From positions 406,001 through 470,000 of the forward strand of contig NZ_CP151943.1 in assembly GCF_038592905.1 (NCBI RefSeq): a stretch of 64,000 nt of DNA, in the 5' to 3' direction. How positions within the stretch are numbered: position 1 is the stretch's first letter; each line of letters starts with the position of its first letter. Shown piece after piece: positions 8,506-17,982 of the stretch. This stretch comes from Neobacillus sp. FSL H8-0543. GTDB taxonomy: Bacteria; Bacillota; Bacilli; Bacillales; Cytobacillaceae. A program made the position numbers and the translations under genes. Below the pieces are notes generated by a model. It ran no database searches. It had not been told where the DNA came from and worked only from the letters and a program-made list of their open reading frames with translations.

Positions 8506-8527
8506 AAACTTCCAAAAATGGAAGTTT
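8506..8527 (-). terminator. possible weak terminator downstream of the winged-helix gene
   Basis: AAACTTCCA / TGGAAGTTT with loop AAAA, followed on the minus strand by TGTTTGTTT. It lies 136 bases past the stop of the upstream gene, so the link is uncertain. The rest of 8445-8662 shows nothing I can name. Confidence 0.35.
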
Positions 8528-8662
8528 ATAATAAATTAATAAATAGTTAACGATGCTAATTGTTTTTAAAAAAATGTCCAGTAAAAGTATAGGCTAATTA
8601 TATAAGAGATAAACGTTACTATCAAGAAAACATTACTGCCAATTTTGTCTTAGAAAGCAACA

Positions 8663-9238
8663 CTAGCGAAATGGAGTACCTGTTAATTTCTCAACCGCTT
8701 TGCAAAACCGAGCCCAGTTCAAAGGAAAACAGTCGGTTCCTTCACTTTCATAAACCCTGCCTTTGGTACTTAATTTTACAGACCAGAACTTTCCTCCAAG
8801 AACAATACCCTCCACATTACGATACGCAGGTTCCCATTCCCAAATTTTCATGGAATAAATATCTCGTTTGAAATCTTCTAAGCTCCCATGGAATTTAGCC
8901 GGATAGTCGGCAAAAGGTTGTATATTATCCTTATTTCTCCATTCTAGAAAGATAAATCTCTTTTTTATAAAATTCACGCGCACTTGGTTGGAAGCACCAG
9001 AGTATTCTTCCATTGTTGCAATTAATGAAAATGGATATTTATCAGGATGTATTGATATTTTTCCACCCTTTACTGTAAATAAGTCCTTTTTCCTTGTGAC
9101 TATTGATTGAATTTGTGAAGGCTTAAGCGGATTCTCCTGATGTATTTTAAGAATCTTGTTAACTTCCATACAAATAACAGGAAGTGGTAAAGGCCCCTTT
9201 TTTTCTAATATAGAAATAATCGTTTCATAAACCTTCAT
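8663..9238 (-). CDS. hypothetical protein with N-terminal winged-helix-like domain
   Basis: 191 residues. The first 65 (VYETIISILEKKGPLPLPVICMEVNK ... QSIVTRKKDLFTVKGGKISI) look like a HARE-HTH or similar winged helix: a helix opening with PLPL, then a recognition-helix region and a basic wing. Residues 90-190 form a second domain rich in aromatic residues (FIFLEWRN, KIWEWEPAYRN, GGKFWSVKLS), which I do not recognise. It may be a DNA-binding regulator or nuclease-associated protein; nothing catalytic is visible. Upstream lies a 16-bp perfect palindrome that could be its operator. Confidence 0.6.
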   Translation of the reverse strand: MKVYETIISILEKKGPLPLPVICMEVNKILKIHQENPLKPSQIQSIVTRKKDLFTVKGGKISIHPDKYPFSLIATMEEYSGASNQVRVNFIKKRFIFLEWRNKDNIQPFADYPAKFHGSLEDFKRDIYSMKIWEWEPAYRNVEGIVLGGKFWSVKLSTKGRVYESEGTDCFPLNWARFCKAVEKLTGTPFR

Positions 9239-9307
9239 GATTCCTCATCCTTAACTAACACTGTTTGATAAACATTTCCTTCATTCTTCTAAAATTATAG
9301 TTAATTA

Positions 9308-9323
9308 ACAGCCAATTGGCTGT
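9308..9323. promoter_or_regulatory. 16-bp perfect palindrome upstream of the winged-helix gene
   Basis: ACAGCCAATTGGCTGT, 70 bases before the ATG at 9238 and adjacent to a minus-strand TATAAT. Operator-like; the binding protein is unknown. Confidence 0.4.
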
Positions 9324-9381
9324 AACAAATGGCACTAGTACAATCAGAAATGTCACTATTGACTAAATATATGTAAAATTA

Positions 9382-9410
9382 GAAAAAGTCTGCCCTAAAA
9401 CGAGCAGACT
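9382..9410 (-). terminator. terminator of the trp operon
   Basis: On the minus strand AGTCTGC / GCAGACT with a 10-nt loop, then TTTTTC, five bases after the trpA stop codon. Confidence 0.85.
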
Positions 9411-9415
9411 GTCAA

Positions 9416-10201
9416 TTATAATATGTTTTTTGCAGGACTTAAAACAGACATTAAGCTTTCTAAACCGCTGAGATCATTTTTATTGAATAAATCAACAATC
9501 TTACTGCCTACAACTACCCCGTCACAATGAGAGGATAATTCAACAATTTGACTTTCATTGGATATTCCAAAGCCAGCAACTACAGGCAGAGAGCTTGCAG
9601 CTTTTACACTTTCTAAAAATTGACCTACCTTAGCATCAAAATCCTTTCTCGTACCTGTAATACCCTTAACTGTAACAGTATATAAAAAGCCTTTTCCTTT
9701 ATTTGATATTGTCCTAATTCGCTCTATTGAAGTTGTTAAGGTAACAAGGCGAATTAATTCCAATCCTGCTTCCTCAAGACTCGGGGCAATAATTTCCTCT
9801 TCTTCTATGGGAAGGTCAGGAATAATACAGCCATCCACACCAGCTAGTTCAATCGAATGGACAAATTCAGCAATACCAAAGGAATAGATGGGGTTTAAAT
9901 AAGTCATCAAGACAATGGGGATACTAACCTCCTTTCTCGCTTTCGCAATCTCAGCGATAATTCCTCTTAAAGTCGTACCATTCTCTAATGCTCGAATTCC
10001 TGCGCGTTGTATCGTAGGACCATCTGCAACTGGATCAGAGAAGGGGACCCCTACTTCAATCACCGTTGCACCAAACTTTTCTAGAGTCACCAATCTCTCA
10101 ACTAAACATTCCAAGCCGCCATCCCCTGCCATTATGTATGGGATAAATGCTTTTCTATTTTTCTTTTTTAATTCAATAAAAGTTTTTTCGATTCGATTCA
10201 T
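9416..10201 (-). CDS. trpA: tryptophan synthase alpha chain
   Basis: 261 residues, TIM barrel. It cleaves indole-3-glycerol phosphate to indole and glyceraldehyde 3-phosphate and passes indole to TrpB. The catalytic glutamate is in [10 protein letters not shown] (about residue 48) and the aspartate in [10 protein letters not shown] (about residue 129). It overlaps trpB by four bases (ATGA), giving translational coupling, and is the last gene of the operon. Confidence 0.97.
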   Translation of the reverse strand: MNRIEKTFIELKKKNRKAFIPYIMAGDGGLECLVERLVTLEKFGATVIEVGVPFSDPVADGPTIQRAGIRALENGTTLRGIIAEIAKARKEVSIPIVLMTYLNPIYSFGIAEFVHSIELAGVDGCIIPDLPIEEEEIIAPSLEEAGLELIRLVTLTTSIERIRTISNKGKGFLYTVTVKGITGTRKDFDAKVGQFLESVKAASSLPVVAGFGISNESQIVELSSHCDGVVVGSKIVDLFNKNDLSGLESLMSVLSPAKNIL

Positions 10202-11403
10202 ATTTGTCTTTCTCCTTTCAATCTTAATTTCACTGTATCTACGTCTTTATCACCCCGTCCAGATAAGCAGACAACTATCTGCTCCGTTTTGTGCATATTG
10301 GCTGCTAGTTTGACGGCAAATGCGATCGCATGTGCGCTCTCAAGAGCTGGGATAATACCTTCAAGCTTTGATAAAAGCTGGAAGGCTTCAAGTGCCTCTG
10401 TATCTTTTATCGAGTGGTATGCTGCACGCCCGCTATCCTTTAAATGGCTATGCTCAGGGCCGACTCCGGGATAATCAAGTCCCGCTGAGATTGAGTGTGC
10501 TTCTTGAATTTGCCCATCTTGATTCTGTAATAAATACATCAAGGCTCCATGTAGGACGCCTGGACGACCTTTTGTCAGTGATGCAGCATGGAAATCTGTC
10601 TCAATCCCCTGACCCGCGGCTTCGACGCCATATAGCCCTACCTGTTCATCCTCAATAAAAGGATAGAACATTCCCATTGCATTGCTCCCCCCACCGATAC
10701 ATGCAACAACAGCATCAGGAAGCTTTCCTTCAATCCTCAAGAATTGCTCTTTTGTTTCCTTCCCTATAACACTTTGAAAATCTCTAACCATAACAGGAAA
10801 CGGGTGCGGACCCATAACAGATCCTAAAAGATAGTGAGTATCATCAACATGCTCAACCCAATATCTAAGTGCTTCGTTAACGGCATCCTTTAAGGTCGCA
10901 CTGCCGGAAGTGACACTAACCACTTTTGCCCCAAGCAGTTCCATCCGGAAAACATTTAATGCTTGGCGCTTGATATCTTCCTCACCCATAAAGATAATAC
11001 ATTCCAGATTTAATAAAGCACAAACGGTGGCCGTTGCCACTCCATGTTGTCCTGCACCTGTTTCTGCGACAACTTTTCTTTTTCCCATTCTCACTGCTAG
11101 GAGTGCCTGCCCAATGGCGTTGTTAATTTTATGTGAACCAGTATGGTTTAAATCCTCTCTTTTAAGGTAAATTTTTGCACCGTCTGCATGATTAGTTAAG
11201 TTTTCAGCTAAATATAGCGGCGTCTCTCTACCAACATAATCGGTTAATAATCTTTGAATCTCGGCATTGTACTGGGGATCCTTCTTAGCAATCGTGTAAG
11301 CCGTTTCTAATTCAAGCACTGCTTTCATTAGTGTTTCTGGTACAAATCTTCCTCCAAATAACCCAAAATGGCCCTTTTCATTCGGCAGTATATATGATGT
11401 CAT
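10198..11403 (-). CDS. trpB: tryptophan synthase beta chain
   Basis: 401 residues, PLP-dependent. It condenses indole with serine. The PLP lysine is in [14 protein letters not shown] (about residue 91), the phosphate-binding loop is GGGSNAMG, and the C-terminal CLSGRGDKD is present. It is the catalytic TrpB1 type expected to pair with TrpA. It follows trpF after 11 bases and overlaps trpA by four. Confidence 0.98.
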   Translation of the reverse strand: MTSYILPNEKGHFGLFGGRFVPETLMKAVLELETAYTIAKKDPQYNAEIQRLLTDYVGRETPLYLAENLTNHADGAKIYLKREDLNHTGSHKINNAIGQALLAVRMGKRKVVAETGAGQHGVATATVCALLNLECIIFMGEEDIKRQALNVFRMELLGAKVVSVTSGSATLKDAVNEALRYWVEHVDDTHYLLGSVMGPHPFPVMVRDFQSVIGKETKEQFLRIEGKLPDAVVACIGGGSNAMGMFYPFIEDEQVGLYGVEAAGQGIETDFHAASLTKGRPGVLHGALMYLLQNQDGQIQEAHSISAGLDYPGVGPEHSHLKDSGRAAYHSIKDTEALEAFQLLSKLEGIIPALESAHAIAFAVKLAANMHKTEQIVVCLSGRGDKDVDTVKLRLKGERQI

Positions 11404-11414
11404 TCTTAGTCCTC

Positions 11415-12023
11415 CTAATTGGCTCCCTTTGCCATAGTAATGAATGTTTTTATCTTGTTTAAATCCTTTACCCCATCTGTCTCTACCCCACTGCTGACAT
11501 CTACCATATCCGGATTCACTTCCAGGATTGCCGGCAAAATATTCTCTTCATTTAATCCCCCAGCTAGAATTACCCTTTTTCCGCCAAATGCTGTTGGCGG
11601 GATGATACTCCAATCAAATGCCAATCCATTTCCTCCACTGTATTTCCCTTTTGGGCCATCAAGTAAAATATATTCACAGGTAAATTTGTCGATAGCCTGT
11701 AAACTTGCTATATTTCGTATACTAAAACCTTTTATTACTGGCAGTGAAAGTGACTGGCAAAAGTCATCCTTTTCATCACCATGTAGTTGTATATGGGTAA
11801 GGCCAACCTGATTAGCTATGTCTTCAATCACTTCTTTTACTTCGTTGACGAAGACTCCAACCTTGAGGACATCCTTTGGAAGTTGGGCTACGATTTCTTT
11901 TGCCTTTTCTTTTGTGATTTTTCTTTTGCTTTGTGCAAAAATAAATCCAATCGCATCTGCACCATATTCGACTGCAGCCCTAGCCGTTTCAATATCACTA
12001 ATACCGCAAATCTTTACCTTCAT
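11415..12023 (-). CDS. trpF: phosphoribosylanthranilate isomerase
   Basis: 202 residues, TIM barrel. It performs the Amadori rearrangement of PRA to CdRP. The catalytic cysteine is in KVKICGI (residue 6) and the aspartate in [15 protein letters not shown] (about residue 122); the C-terminal phosphate-binding [10 protein letters not shown] and VDVSSGVET motifs are intact. ATG overlaps the trpC stop as ATGA. Confidence 0.97.
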   Translation of the reverse strand: MKVKICGISDIETARAAVEYGADAIGFIFAQSKRKITKEKAKEIVAQLPKDVLKVGVFVNEVKEVIEDIANQVGLTHIQLHGDEKDDFCQSLSLPVIKGFSIRNIASLQAIDKFTCEYILLDGPKGKYSGGNGLAFDWSIIPPTAFGGKRVILAGGLNEENILPAILEVNPDMVDVSSGVETDGVKDLNKIKTFITMAKGAN

Positions 12024-12808
12024 TTTTTTAATCCTCCAGCAATTGGCAACCGAAAATCATGAAATGCTTGTTTGATATCTGTACTTTTCATCAGTGCTTC
12101 ACCCACTAAGACCCCATTTGCCCCCGCTTTTCTGACCCGATTTACATCCTCCTGCTGATGAATACCGCTTTCACTGATTAAAAATGCACCAGATTCTTTA
12201 ACCCTCGATGCCAAATTTTCAGTTACCTCAAGCATTACATTAAACGTCTTCAAATCACGATTGTTTACACCAATTAACCTTGCTCCCATTTTAATTGCTA
12301 CTTCTACTTCGTCAAGATTATGAACCTCCATCAATACCTCTAAATCAAGGCTGCTAGCATAGTGATAAAGTTCCAGCAACTTGCTTTCCTCCAAAGCTGC
12401 CACAATCAATAAAATGATATCAGCACCCTTAGATGCTGCCTGATCAATTTGAAGCGGGTCAATGATAAAATCCTTACATAGGATGGGGAGTTCAACCACT
12501 TCCCTTACTTCTGCTAAATCTGTAAAAGAACCTTTGAAGAAGGTTGTATCCGTAAGCACCGAAATGGCTGAGGCACCATATTTTTCATAAACCTTCGCCT
12601 GTGCAGCTGGCTCCACACTATTATTAATCATTCCTTTGGAAGGTGATGCCCGTTTAAATTCTGCAATTATCGCAAGTTCATCTGCATTTTGCAGTTTTTT
12701 TATTAATGACCTCTTGGGCTTCCGTTCGATTTTCTCTGGTTTTAATTTCTGAAGCTTTTCAACCTCTATATGTTTTTGCTTTAGGATTCGTTCTAAGATT
12801 GTTTCCAC
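12020..12808 (-). CDS. trpC: indole-3-glycerol-phosphate synthase
   Basis: 262 residues, TIM barrel. It closes the indole ring from CdRP. The family signature EFKRASPSKG is at about residues 50-59 and the catalytic CKDFIIDPLQI lysine region follows near 107. The start is GTG at 12808, sharing its G with the trpD stop codon (TAGTG), so translation is coupled. Confidence 0.97.
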   Translation of the reverse strand: METILERILKQKHIEVEKLQKLKPEKIERKPKRSLIKKLQNADELAIIAEFKRASPSKGMINNSVEPAAQAKVYEKYGASAISVLTDTTFFKGSFTDLAEVREVVELPILCKDFIIDPLQIDQAASKGADIILLIVAALEESKLLELYHYASSLDLEVLMEVHNLDEVEVAIKMGARLIGVNNRDLKTFNVMLEVTENLASRVKESGAFLISESGIHQQEDVNRVRKAGANGVLVGEALMKSTDIKQAFHDFRLPIAGGLKK

Positions 12809-13833
12809 TATATCGCCTCCCTTTGATCTGAATGTGATTTTTCAATTAATAAGTTTAATTTTTCAAGGGCAGCACCTGAGTCAATGATTTCCTTGGCTAA
12901 ATGGATGCCCTCTTGGATTGTTGCGGTTTTACCAGTGGTGAAAATCCCAAGCCCAGCATTTAGTAAGACAGTATCGCGATATGCACCTTTTTCACCTTTT
13001 AGTACTTTCAAGAGAATATCAGCATTCTCTTGGGAATCACCGCCCTTTATACAGCTGTTTTCATATTGCGGTAATCCTATTTCTTCAGGAAAAAAGGACT
13101 GAATGGAAATCACACCATTTTCTAATACGGTTAGGTGGTTTTCACCCTGCAGTGAGGCCTCATCCATAAAGCCTGCACCGTTGACAACTGTAGCCCGTTT
13201 CCTGCCTAGTTTTTGAAGCACCTCTGCAAATACGGTTAGCAGGTCTCTACGGTATACTCCAAGCAATTGATAATCTAAGTCAATTGGGTTAGTTAACGGC
13301 CCAATAAAATTAAAAATGGTTGGTATTCTAAGCTGCTTTCGTACGGTCATAACATTTTTTAGCTTTGGATGGACATGGGGAGCGAATAAAAACGTAATCC
13401 CGATTTCTTGAAGAATTTCTTCTGTCCTTTCGGCAGGTACATTTAAATTTATTCCTAAATACTCGAGGACATCCGCGCTCCCAGTTTTACTGGAAATGCT
13501 TCTGTTTCCATGCTTGGCAACAGGAATTCCCGCGCCAGCAATAACAAAAGCAGATGTTGTACTTATATTAAAACTCGATGATCCATCCCCGCCAGTTCCG
13601 CAATTATCCAGGACATTTGGAAGCCTTTTTTTAAAAGAAAGAGTATTTTCCTTTAGTGCTCTAACAATTCCTGTAATCTCTTCAACTGTTTCTCCTTTTG
13701 ATTTTAATCCCATTAAAAATGCGGCAATTTCACTTTCCGAGGCTTCTTCACCCAATATCATGCCAAACGCAGCTTTCATTTCATTTTCTGATAACGATTT
13801 ATGTTCAGCCAATTGGAGTAAAAAGTTTTTCAT
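12808..13833 (-). CDS. trpD: anthranilate phosphoribosyltransferase
   Basis: 341 residues. It transfers phosphoribose from PRPP to anthranilate. The PRPP loop DNCGTGGDGSSSFNIST (about residues 77-93) and KHGNRSISSKTGSADVLE (about 103-120) are clear. The ATG lies 29 bases inside the end of trpG, preceded by AAAGGA about nine bases upstream, so the two are tightly coupled. Confidence 0.97.
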   Translation of the reverse strand: MKNFLLQLAEHKSLSENEMKAAFGMILGEEASESEIAAFLMGLKSKGETVEEITGIVRALKENTLSFKKRLPNVLDNCGTGGDGSSSFNISTTSAFVIAGAGIPVAKHGNRSISSKTGSADVLEYLGINLNVPAERTEEILQEIGITFLFAPHVHPKLKNVMTVRKQLRIPTIFNFIGPLTNPIDLDYQLLGVYRRDLLTVFAEVLQKLGRKRATVVNGAGFMDEASLQGENHLTVLENGVISIQSFFPEEIGLPQYENSCIKGGDSQENADILLKVLKGEKGAYRDTVLLNAGLGIFTTGKTATIQEGIHLAKEIIDSGAALEKLNLLIEKSHSDQREAI

Positions 13834-14416
13834 TTTTTCGCTTCCTTTCTATTTCAACTAAAAAGTTTTTTAGAATTTTTTTCCCAGAAGGGGTACCAAT
13901 TGATTCAGGATGAAATTGCAAACCGAAAATTGGATACTGTCTATGTTTTAACGCCATTACCTCATTGTCATCATCTGCAAGTGAGATACATTTAAGATCT
14001 TCAGGCAGACTAGTCTCTTCAACCGTCAAGGAATGATATCTCATCACTTCTAATGGTGACGACAGACAGTTAAATAACTCGCACTGATCATGAGTAATAA
14101 ATGAGGTTTTTCCGTGTTTTATATATTTTGCTCTGCGTATTTCAGCACCGAAGGCTGCTCCTATTGCTTGATGTCCCAGACAGATTCCCAATATCGGTAT
14201 CTTTTTATAAAGTCTTTGGATGACTTCAATGCAAATACCAGCCTCTTCTGGCTTTCCAGGACCTGGTGAAAGAATGATTGCTTTCGGACATAATTCTTCA
14301 ATCTCTTCAATGGTCAACTGATTGTTCCGAAAGACCTTTACCTCCTCGCCTAATTCACCTAAATATTGAAAAAGGTTAAAGGTAAAGGAATCAAAATTAT
14401 CTATTAAAAGGATCAT
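13805..14416 (-). CDS. trpG: anthranilate / aminodeoxychorismate synthase glutaminase subunit
   Basis: 203 residues, class I glutamine amidotransferase. Cys79 in LGICLGHQ is the nucleophile and FHPES near residue 168 supplies the His-Glu pair; the GPGKP oxyanion strand is at 51-55. It supplies ammonia to TrpE and, in many Bacillus, also to PabB. In B. subtilis this subunit (pabA/trpG) is encoded in the folate cluster and is absent from the trp operon; here it sits between trpE and trpD. It overlaps trpE by four bases and trpD by 29. Confidence 0.93.
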   Translation of the reverse strand: MILLIDNFDSFTFNLFQYLGELGEEVKVFRNNQLTIEEIEELCPKAIILSPGPGKPEEAGICIEVIQRLYKKIPILGICLGHQAIGAAFGAEIRRAKYIKHGKTSFITHDQCELFNCLSSPLEVMRYHSLTVEETSLPEDLKCISLADDDNEVMALKHRQYPIFGLQFHPESIGTPSGKKILKNFLVEIERKRKNEKLFTPIG

Positions 14417-15801
14417 TTTCCACCCTCCAAAAAGGCTTTTAATTTATTTATCGTTTCTTCATATTCCGATTCAGGATTGGAGTCATGAACAATCCCTGCA
14501 CCTGCCTGAATATAGGCTACACCTTCTTTTAAAACCATTGTTCGAATCGCTAAAGCAAAATCAATATTCCCATTGGCTGATAAGTAACCGATGGCACCCG
14601 AATAGAGTCCGCGTTTAGACTTTTCTAGTACATTAATCAATTCCATTGCCCTGATTTTAGGAGCCCCGGACACAGTACCCGCTGGCAAACAGGAAGCAAG
14701 CGCATCAAGGGGGCTGTGATCATTTGTAAGTTCCCCGCTTATTTCGGAGACAAGGTGCATGACATGGCGGAATTTTTCAACCTCCATATATTTTTCAAGC
14801 TTCACTGAGCCAAATTCACAAACCTTGCCTAAATCATTTCTGCCGAGATCCACCAGCATTTTATGCTCAGCTAATTCTTTTTCATCTGTTAACAATTCTT
14901 TTTCAATCCTCTTATCCTCGTCACTTGTTTTTCCTCTTCTTTTTGTCCCTGCAATTGGATTTGCAATAATATGGTTATTCCTTGTTTTAATCAAGCTTTC
15001 CGGAGAAGAACCGATAACTGTATACCCCTCAAATTCGATATAAAACATATACGGAGTTGGGTTATGAGCACGGTGCCTGCGGTAAAGCGATAGGGGTGTA
15101 CCTTGGAATGGTGACTTCATCCGCCTTGAAAGTACCACCTGGAAAATATTTCCAGCCTTGATATGTTCCTTGGCAATCTCAACATTTTTAATAAATGCTT
15201 CCTTTGTACTATCCGATTGGAAACCCGAAAATGTAAAAAGCTCTTCTTCTTGATAAAATTCAGGCTTTTTCAATTCTTCAATTCTTTGCTGAATCCTCTT
15301 TTTAATAAATTCATGATTACTGTTCTCCAAGAGTGGAATGCCACAAATTGAAATATTCTCTTCAAGATGATCATAAACAATCACTTCTTCGTAAAACATT
15401 AAATGGACATCAGGCATATCTAAGCCGTTTGGATATTCCTCACCTATTTCTTCAAAATGCCGAATTATATCGTAACCAACATAACCAACCGCCCCGCCTA
15501 AAAAAGGGAAAAACTCTTCATCAATCTCACTTGCAGGCATTAGTGTCTTTAACAATTCTAGTGGTTTGCCGAATAATATTTTCTTTTCGCCATTCCGATA
15601 AAGGATTTGGTTATGCTCACCAGTGGATATGAGTTCGAACGCCGGATCAGCACCTATGAAAGAGTACCGTCCAGAATCATGGTATTTATGTGAACTCTCT
15701 AATAGGAATTTCTTATTACCACTAATTTTTTGTAAAATTGAAATTGGGGTGATGGTATCACCTTTTAGCTTTTCTAAATAAATTCCATTTTTTATTAACA
15801 T
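14413..15801 (-). CDS. trpE: anthranilate synthase component I
   Basis: 462 residues. It converts chorismate and ammonia to anthranilate. The tryptophan feedback site is visible as LLESSH (about residues 33-38), and the chorismate-binding core as NPIAGTKRRG, RHVMHLVSEISG and PAGTVSGAPKIRAMEL. First gene of the operon; the ATG is preceded by GGGAGGAG and lies about 25 bases after the proximal T-box terminator. Confidence 0.97.
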   Translation of the reverse strand: MLIKNGIYLEKLKGDTITPISILQKISGNKKFLLESSHKYHDSGRYSFIGADPAFELISTGEHNQILYRNGEKKILFGKPLELLKTLMPASEIDEEFFPFLGGAVGYVGYDIIRHFEEIGEEYPNGLDMPDVHLMFYEEVIVYDHLEENISICGIPLLENSNHEFIKKRIQQRIEELKKPEFYQEEELFTFSGFQSDSTKEAFIKNVEIAKEHIKAGNIFQVVLSRRMKSPFQGTPLSLYRRHRAHNPTPYMFYIEFEGYTVIGSSPESLIKTRNNHIIANPIAGTKRRGKTSDEDKRIEKELLTDEKELAEHKMLVDLGRNDLGKVCEFGSVKLEKYMEVEKFRHVMHLVSEISGELTNDHSPLDALASCLPAGTVSGAPKIRAMELINVLEKSKRGLYSGAIGYLSANGNIDFALAIRTMVLKEGVAYIQAGAGIVHDSNPESEYEETINKLKAFLEGGK

Positions 15802-15825
15802 TAAAATGGCTCCTCCCTTAAAAAA

Positions 15826-16105
15826 TAAAAAAATCGTCCTCTATATACATAAACATTTATGCATATAGAGGACGATTTTATACCGCGGTGCCACCTCAAT
15901 TGAAGCAGGAAATCCTGCTCCCTCTTTCAGATACGGGACAATATTCGTCCGATATCTTATCCTTATAACGGCGGAACTCCGTGCAGCCCTACTAATGATT
16001 CAAGCTGCCACTCGCAAGTCCATTCCACAAATCCACTCTTACTGGGCTCTCACCTTCCCCAGTTCTCTGTAAAGAATAAAATAAGTGTACTCCTCTTGCT
16101 CATCG
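15826..16105 (-). ncRNA. proximal tryptophan T-box riboswitch of the trp operon
   Basis: Minus-strand leader with a canonical T-box sequence GAGGTGGCACCGCGG (15882-15896) and a specifier loop with TGG (Trp) at 16020-16022 in the context GTGGAATGGACTT. The terminator is a 20-plus bp stem (15831-15853 with 15856-15878) ending in a T run. The antiterminator pairs GAGG with CCTC around the TGGCACC bulge. Uncharged tRNA-Trp should favour read-through into trpE. Confidence 0.9.
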
Positions 16106-16130
16106 TATTACGATATTATGTTTTTAAATT

Positions 16131-16411
16131 AAAAAGAGTCCCCCATCCAAAAAGGACGGAAGACCCGTTATGCCACCTTCATTTGCTAATAAATCAGCTT
16201 GATTATCCGGTATCGAAGCATACAAATACGCTTGAATACCTGTCTCTTGTAACGATGAGAGGTTCGCCAAAGCCTACTGACCCTATAGGAGGTTCGGTTT
16301 GGAGGCTCAGAAGTCCATTCACTTAAACGTCAACACTGATTTACAGCGGCCATCAGCTCTCTAAAGAATCCGTTAAAGTTACTACTCTTCGTCACTGCCT
16401 AATATAAAAGT
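16131..16411 (-). ncRNA. distal tryptophan T-box riboswitch with non-canonical T-box sequence
   Basis: Stem I features AGAGAGCTGATGG / AAATCAG and an AGTA-type bulge are present, with a TGG specifier codon at 16315-16317 in GTGAATGGACTT. The T-box is AAGGTGGCATAACGG (16165-16179), not the usual AGGGTGGNACCGCGG, yet AAGG/CCTT and ACGG/CCGT still form the two antiterminator helices around a seven-base TGGCATA bulge. A terminator (16136-16166, T run to 16131) follows. It lies directly upstream of the proximal element. Confidence 0.82.
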
Positions 16412-16425
16412 TTATTATTGTTTTT

Positions 16426-16454
16426 ATATTAACCAGTATTTTATTCAATGTCAA
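16426..16454 (-). promoter_or_regulatory. sigma-A promoter of the trp operon
   Basis: Minus strand TTGACA (16449-16454), 17-bp spacer, TAATAT (16426-16431). Transcription should start near 16419, at the foot of the distal T-box. 16455-16617 otherwise shows only AT-rich sequence and the MFS ribosome site. Confidence 0.85.
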
Positions 16455-16617
16455 CATTAATTTTTAGAATATTTCAATTATACAACCATTACCTTTTCAA
16501 TCATTTATATTTCGAAAACCTAATAATTCCATTAAAAGGATTAACAATCCTTAGTTAATTTCAACTAAACAAGTCAATATTAACAGTAGCACATTTGAAG
16601 GTGGGGATATTAATTTA

Positions 16618-17901
16618 ATGGAACACATGGAACAATTATGCCTTGATACAGGGGATAAGAAAAAAAAATCGTCTTCAGGCGGGAAGAAGAAGTCTACTGA
16701 GGTTTCAAAGCAAAAGTGGGCAATTCTTTCACTATCTTCCATTCCATTAGTTATGACATTAGGGAATTCGATGCTCATTCCGGTATTACCATCAATGGAA
16801 AAAAAATTATCCATTACTTCCTTTCAAACCAGTATGGTTATTACTGTTTACTCGATTGTAGCCATCTTTTTAATTCCTGTGGCCGGATATTTATCAGATC
16901 ACATTGGCAGAAAGAAGGTCATTATCCCTAGTCTCATTATAGCTGGAATTGGCGGATTGATATCCGGTTGGGCTGCTTGGAAGATAGATAATCCATATTG
17001 GTTAATATTAGCTGGACGTGCCCTTCAAGGTGTCGGTGCAGCTGGGGCAATGCCCATTGTTCTACCTCTCGTAGGAGATATGTTCAAAAGTGACGATGAC
17101 GTAAGCAGCACACTTGGTTTAATTGAAACCTCTAACACTTTTGGGAAGGTATTAAGTCCTGTATTAGGGGCCTTCTTAGCAGGATTTTTCTGGTTTTTAC
17201 CGTTTTTTTCTTTTCCAGTCTTTTGTTTCATTTCAGTCCTGATGATGATTTTTTTAGTCAAGTGTCCGAAAACTACATCGAAACCAATTCCTTTTAAACA
17301 GTTCTTCATCAATGTGAAGAAGACATTTACTGAAAAAGGATCTTGGTTATATGCTATATTTTTTATCGGCGGAATTCTCATGCTAGTTCTTTTTGGGATT
17401 TTATTTTACCTCTCAGAGATTTTTGAAACAGTATATGGTATAAAAGATATGAAAAAAGGCTTCTTTCTTGCCTTACCGCTTGGTGCACTTTGTTTAGCAT
17501 CTTTTATTAGCGGAAAAGTTATTAAGGAAAATAAAGTGTTAATGAAATGGATAACCTTTTGGGGAATCATCGCTACAGCACTCTCCATTGCTGCCCTATG
17601 GTTTTCAATCAAACTTTGGTTTTTGTTAAGTATGTTTTTAATTAGCGGTGTAGGGATTGGTGTTGGTCTCCCTTGTCTAGATGCCTTGATTACGGCAGGC
17701 ATAGAAAAGGAAGAGCGTGGGACCATATCCTCAATTTATAGTTCAATGAGATTTATCGGAGTAGCTGCCGGCCCTCCGATTATTGCCGTGCTGATGAAAC
17801 ACTCTACCGCATGGATATTCATATCACTTAGTAGCCTTAGTATAATTGCAGCATTCATTGCCTTAATAAAAATTAAACCTGGAACACATGGCGAGCAATA
17901 A
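16618..17901 (+). CDS. MFS transporter, DHA1-like drug/metabolite exporter
   Basis: 427 residues, about 12 membrane helices. A hydrophilic lysine/serine-rich N-terminus of about 32 residues precedes helix 1. Motif A is visible as GYLSDHIGRKK after helix 2, and motif C-like GLIETSNTFGKVLSPVLGAFLAG in helix 5 marks it as an exporter of the drug:H+ antiporter-1 type. AAGGTGGGG precedes the ATG by about 11 bases. It shares a bidirectional terminator with the converging dms operon. The substrate cannot be inferred. Confidence 0.85.
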   Translation: MEHMEQLCLDTGDKKKKSSSGGKKKSTEVSKQKWAILSLSSIPLVMTLGNSMLIPVLPSMEKKLSITSFQTSMVITVYSIVAIFLIPVAGYLSDHIGRKKVIIPSLIIAGIGGLISGWAAWKIDNPYWLILAGRALQGVGAAGAMPIVLPLVGDMFKSDDDVSSTLGLIETSNTFGKVLSPVLGAFLAGFFWFLPFFSFPVFCFISVLMMIFLVKCPKTTSKPIPFKQFFINVKKTFTEKGSWLYAIFFIGGILMLVLFGILFYLSEIFETVYGIKDMKKGFFLALPLGALCLASFISGKVIKENKVLMKWITFWGIIATALSIAALWFSIKLWFLLSMFLISGVGIGVGLPCLDALITAGIEKEERGTISSIYSSMRFIGVAAGPPIIAVLMKHSTAWIFISLSSLSIIAAFIALIKIKPGTHGEQ

Positions 17902-17902
17902 A

Positions 17903-17935
17903 AAGGAGCTGGAAAAATCCTCCAGCCCTTTTTTT
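17903..17935. terminator. bidirectional terminator, MFS gene / dms operon
   Basis: GGAGCTGGA / TCCAGCCC stem with a 7-nt loop and T runs on both sides. Confidence 0.85.
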
Positions 17936-17982
17936 ATAAACAATTAACTATTCAATCATCCAACATTAATATTGGAGCTTTT

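Noticed and set aside
13496..13861. Long plus-strand open frames opposite trpD and other trp genes
   Set aside because: Antisense shadows of strongly supported trp genes; no ribosome sites.
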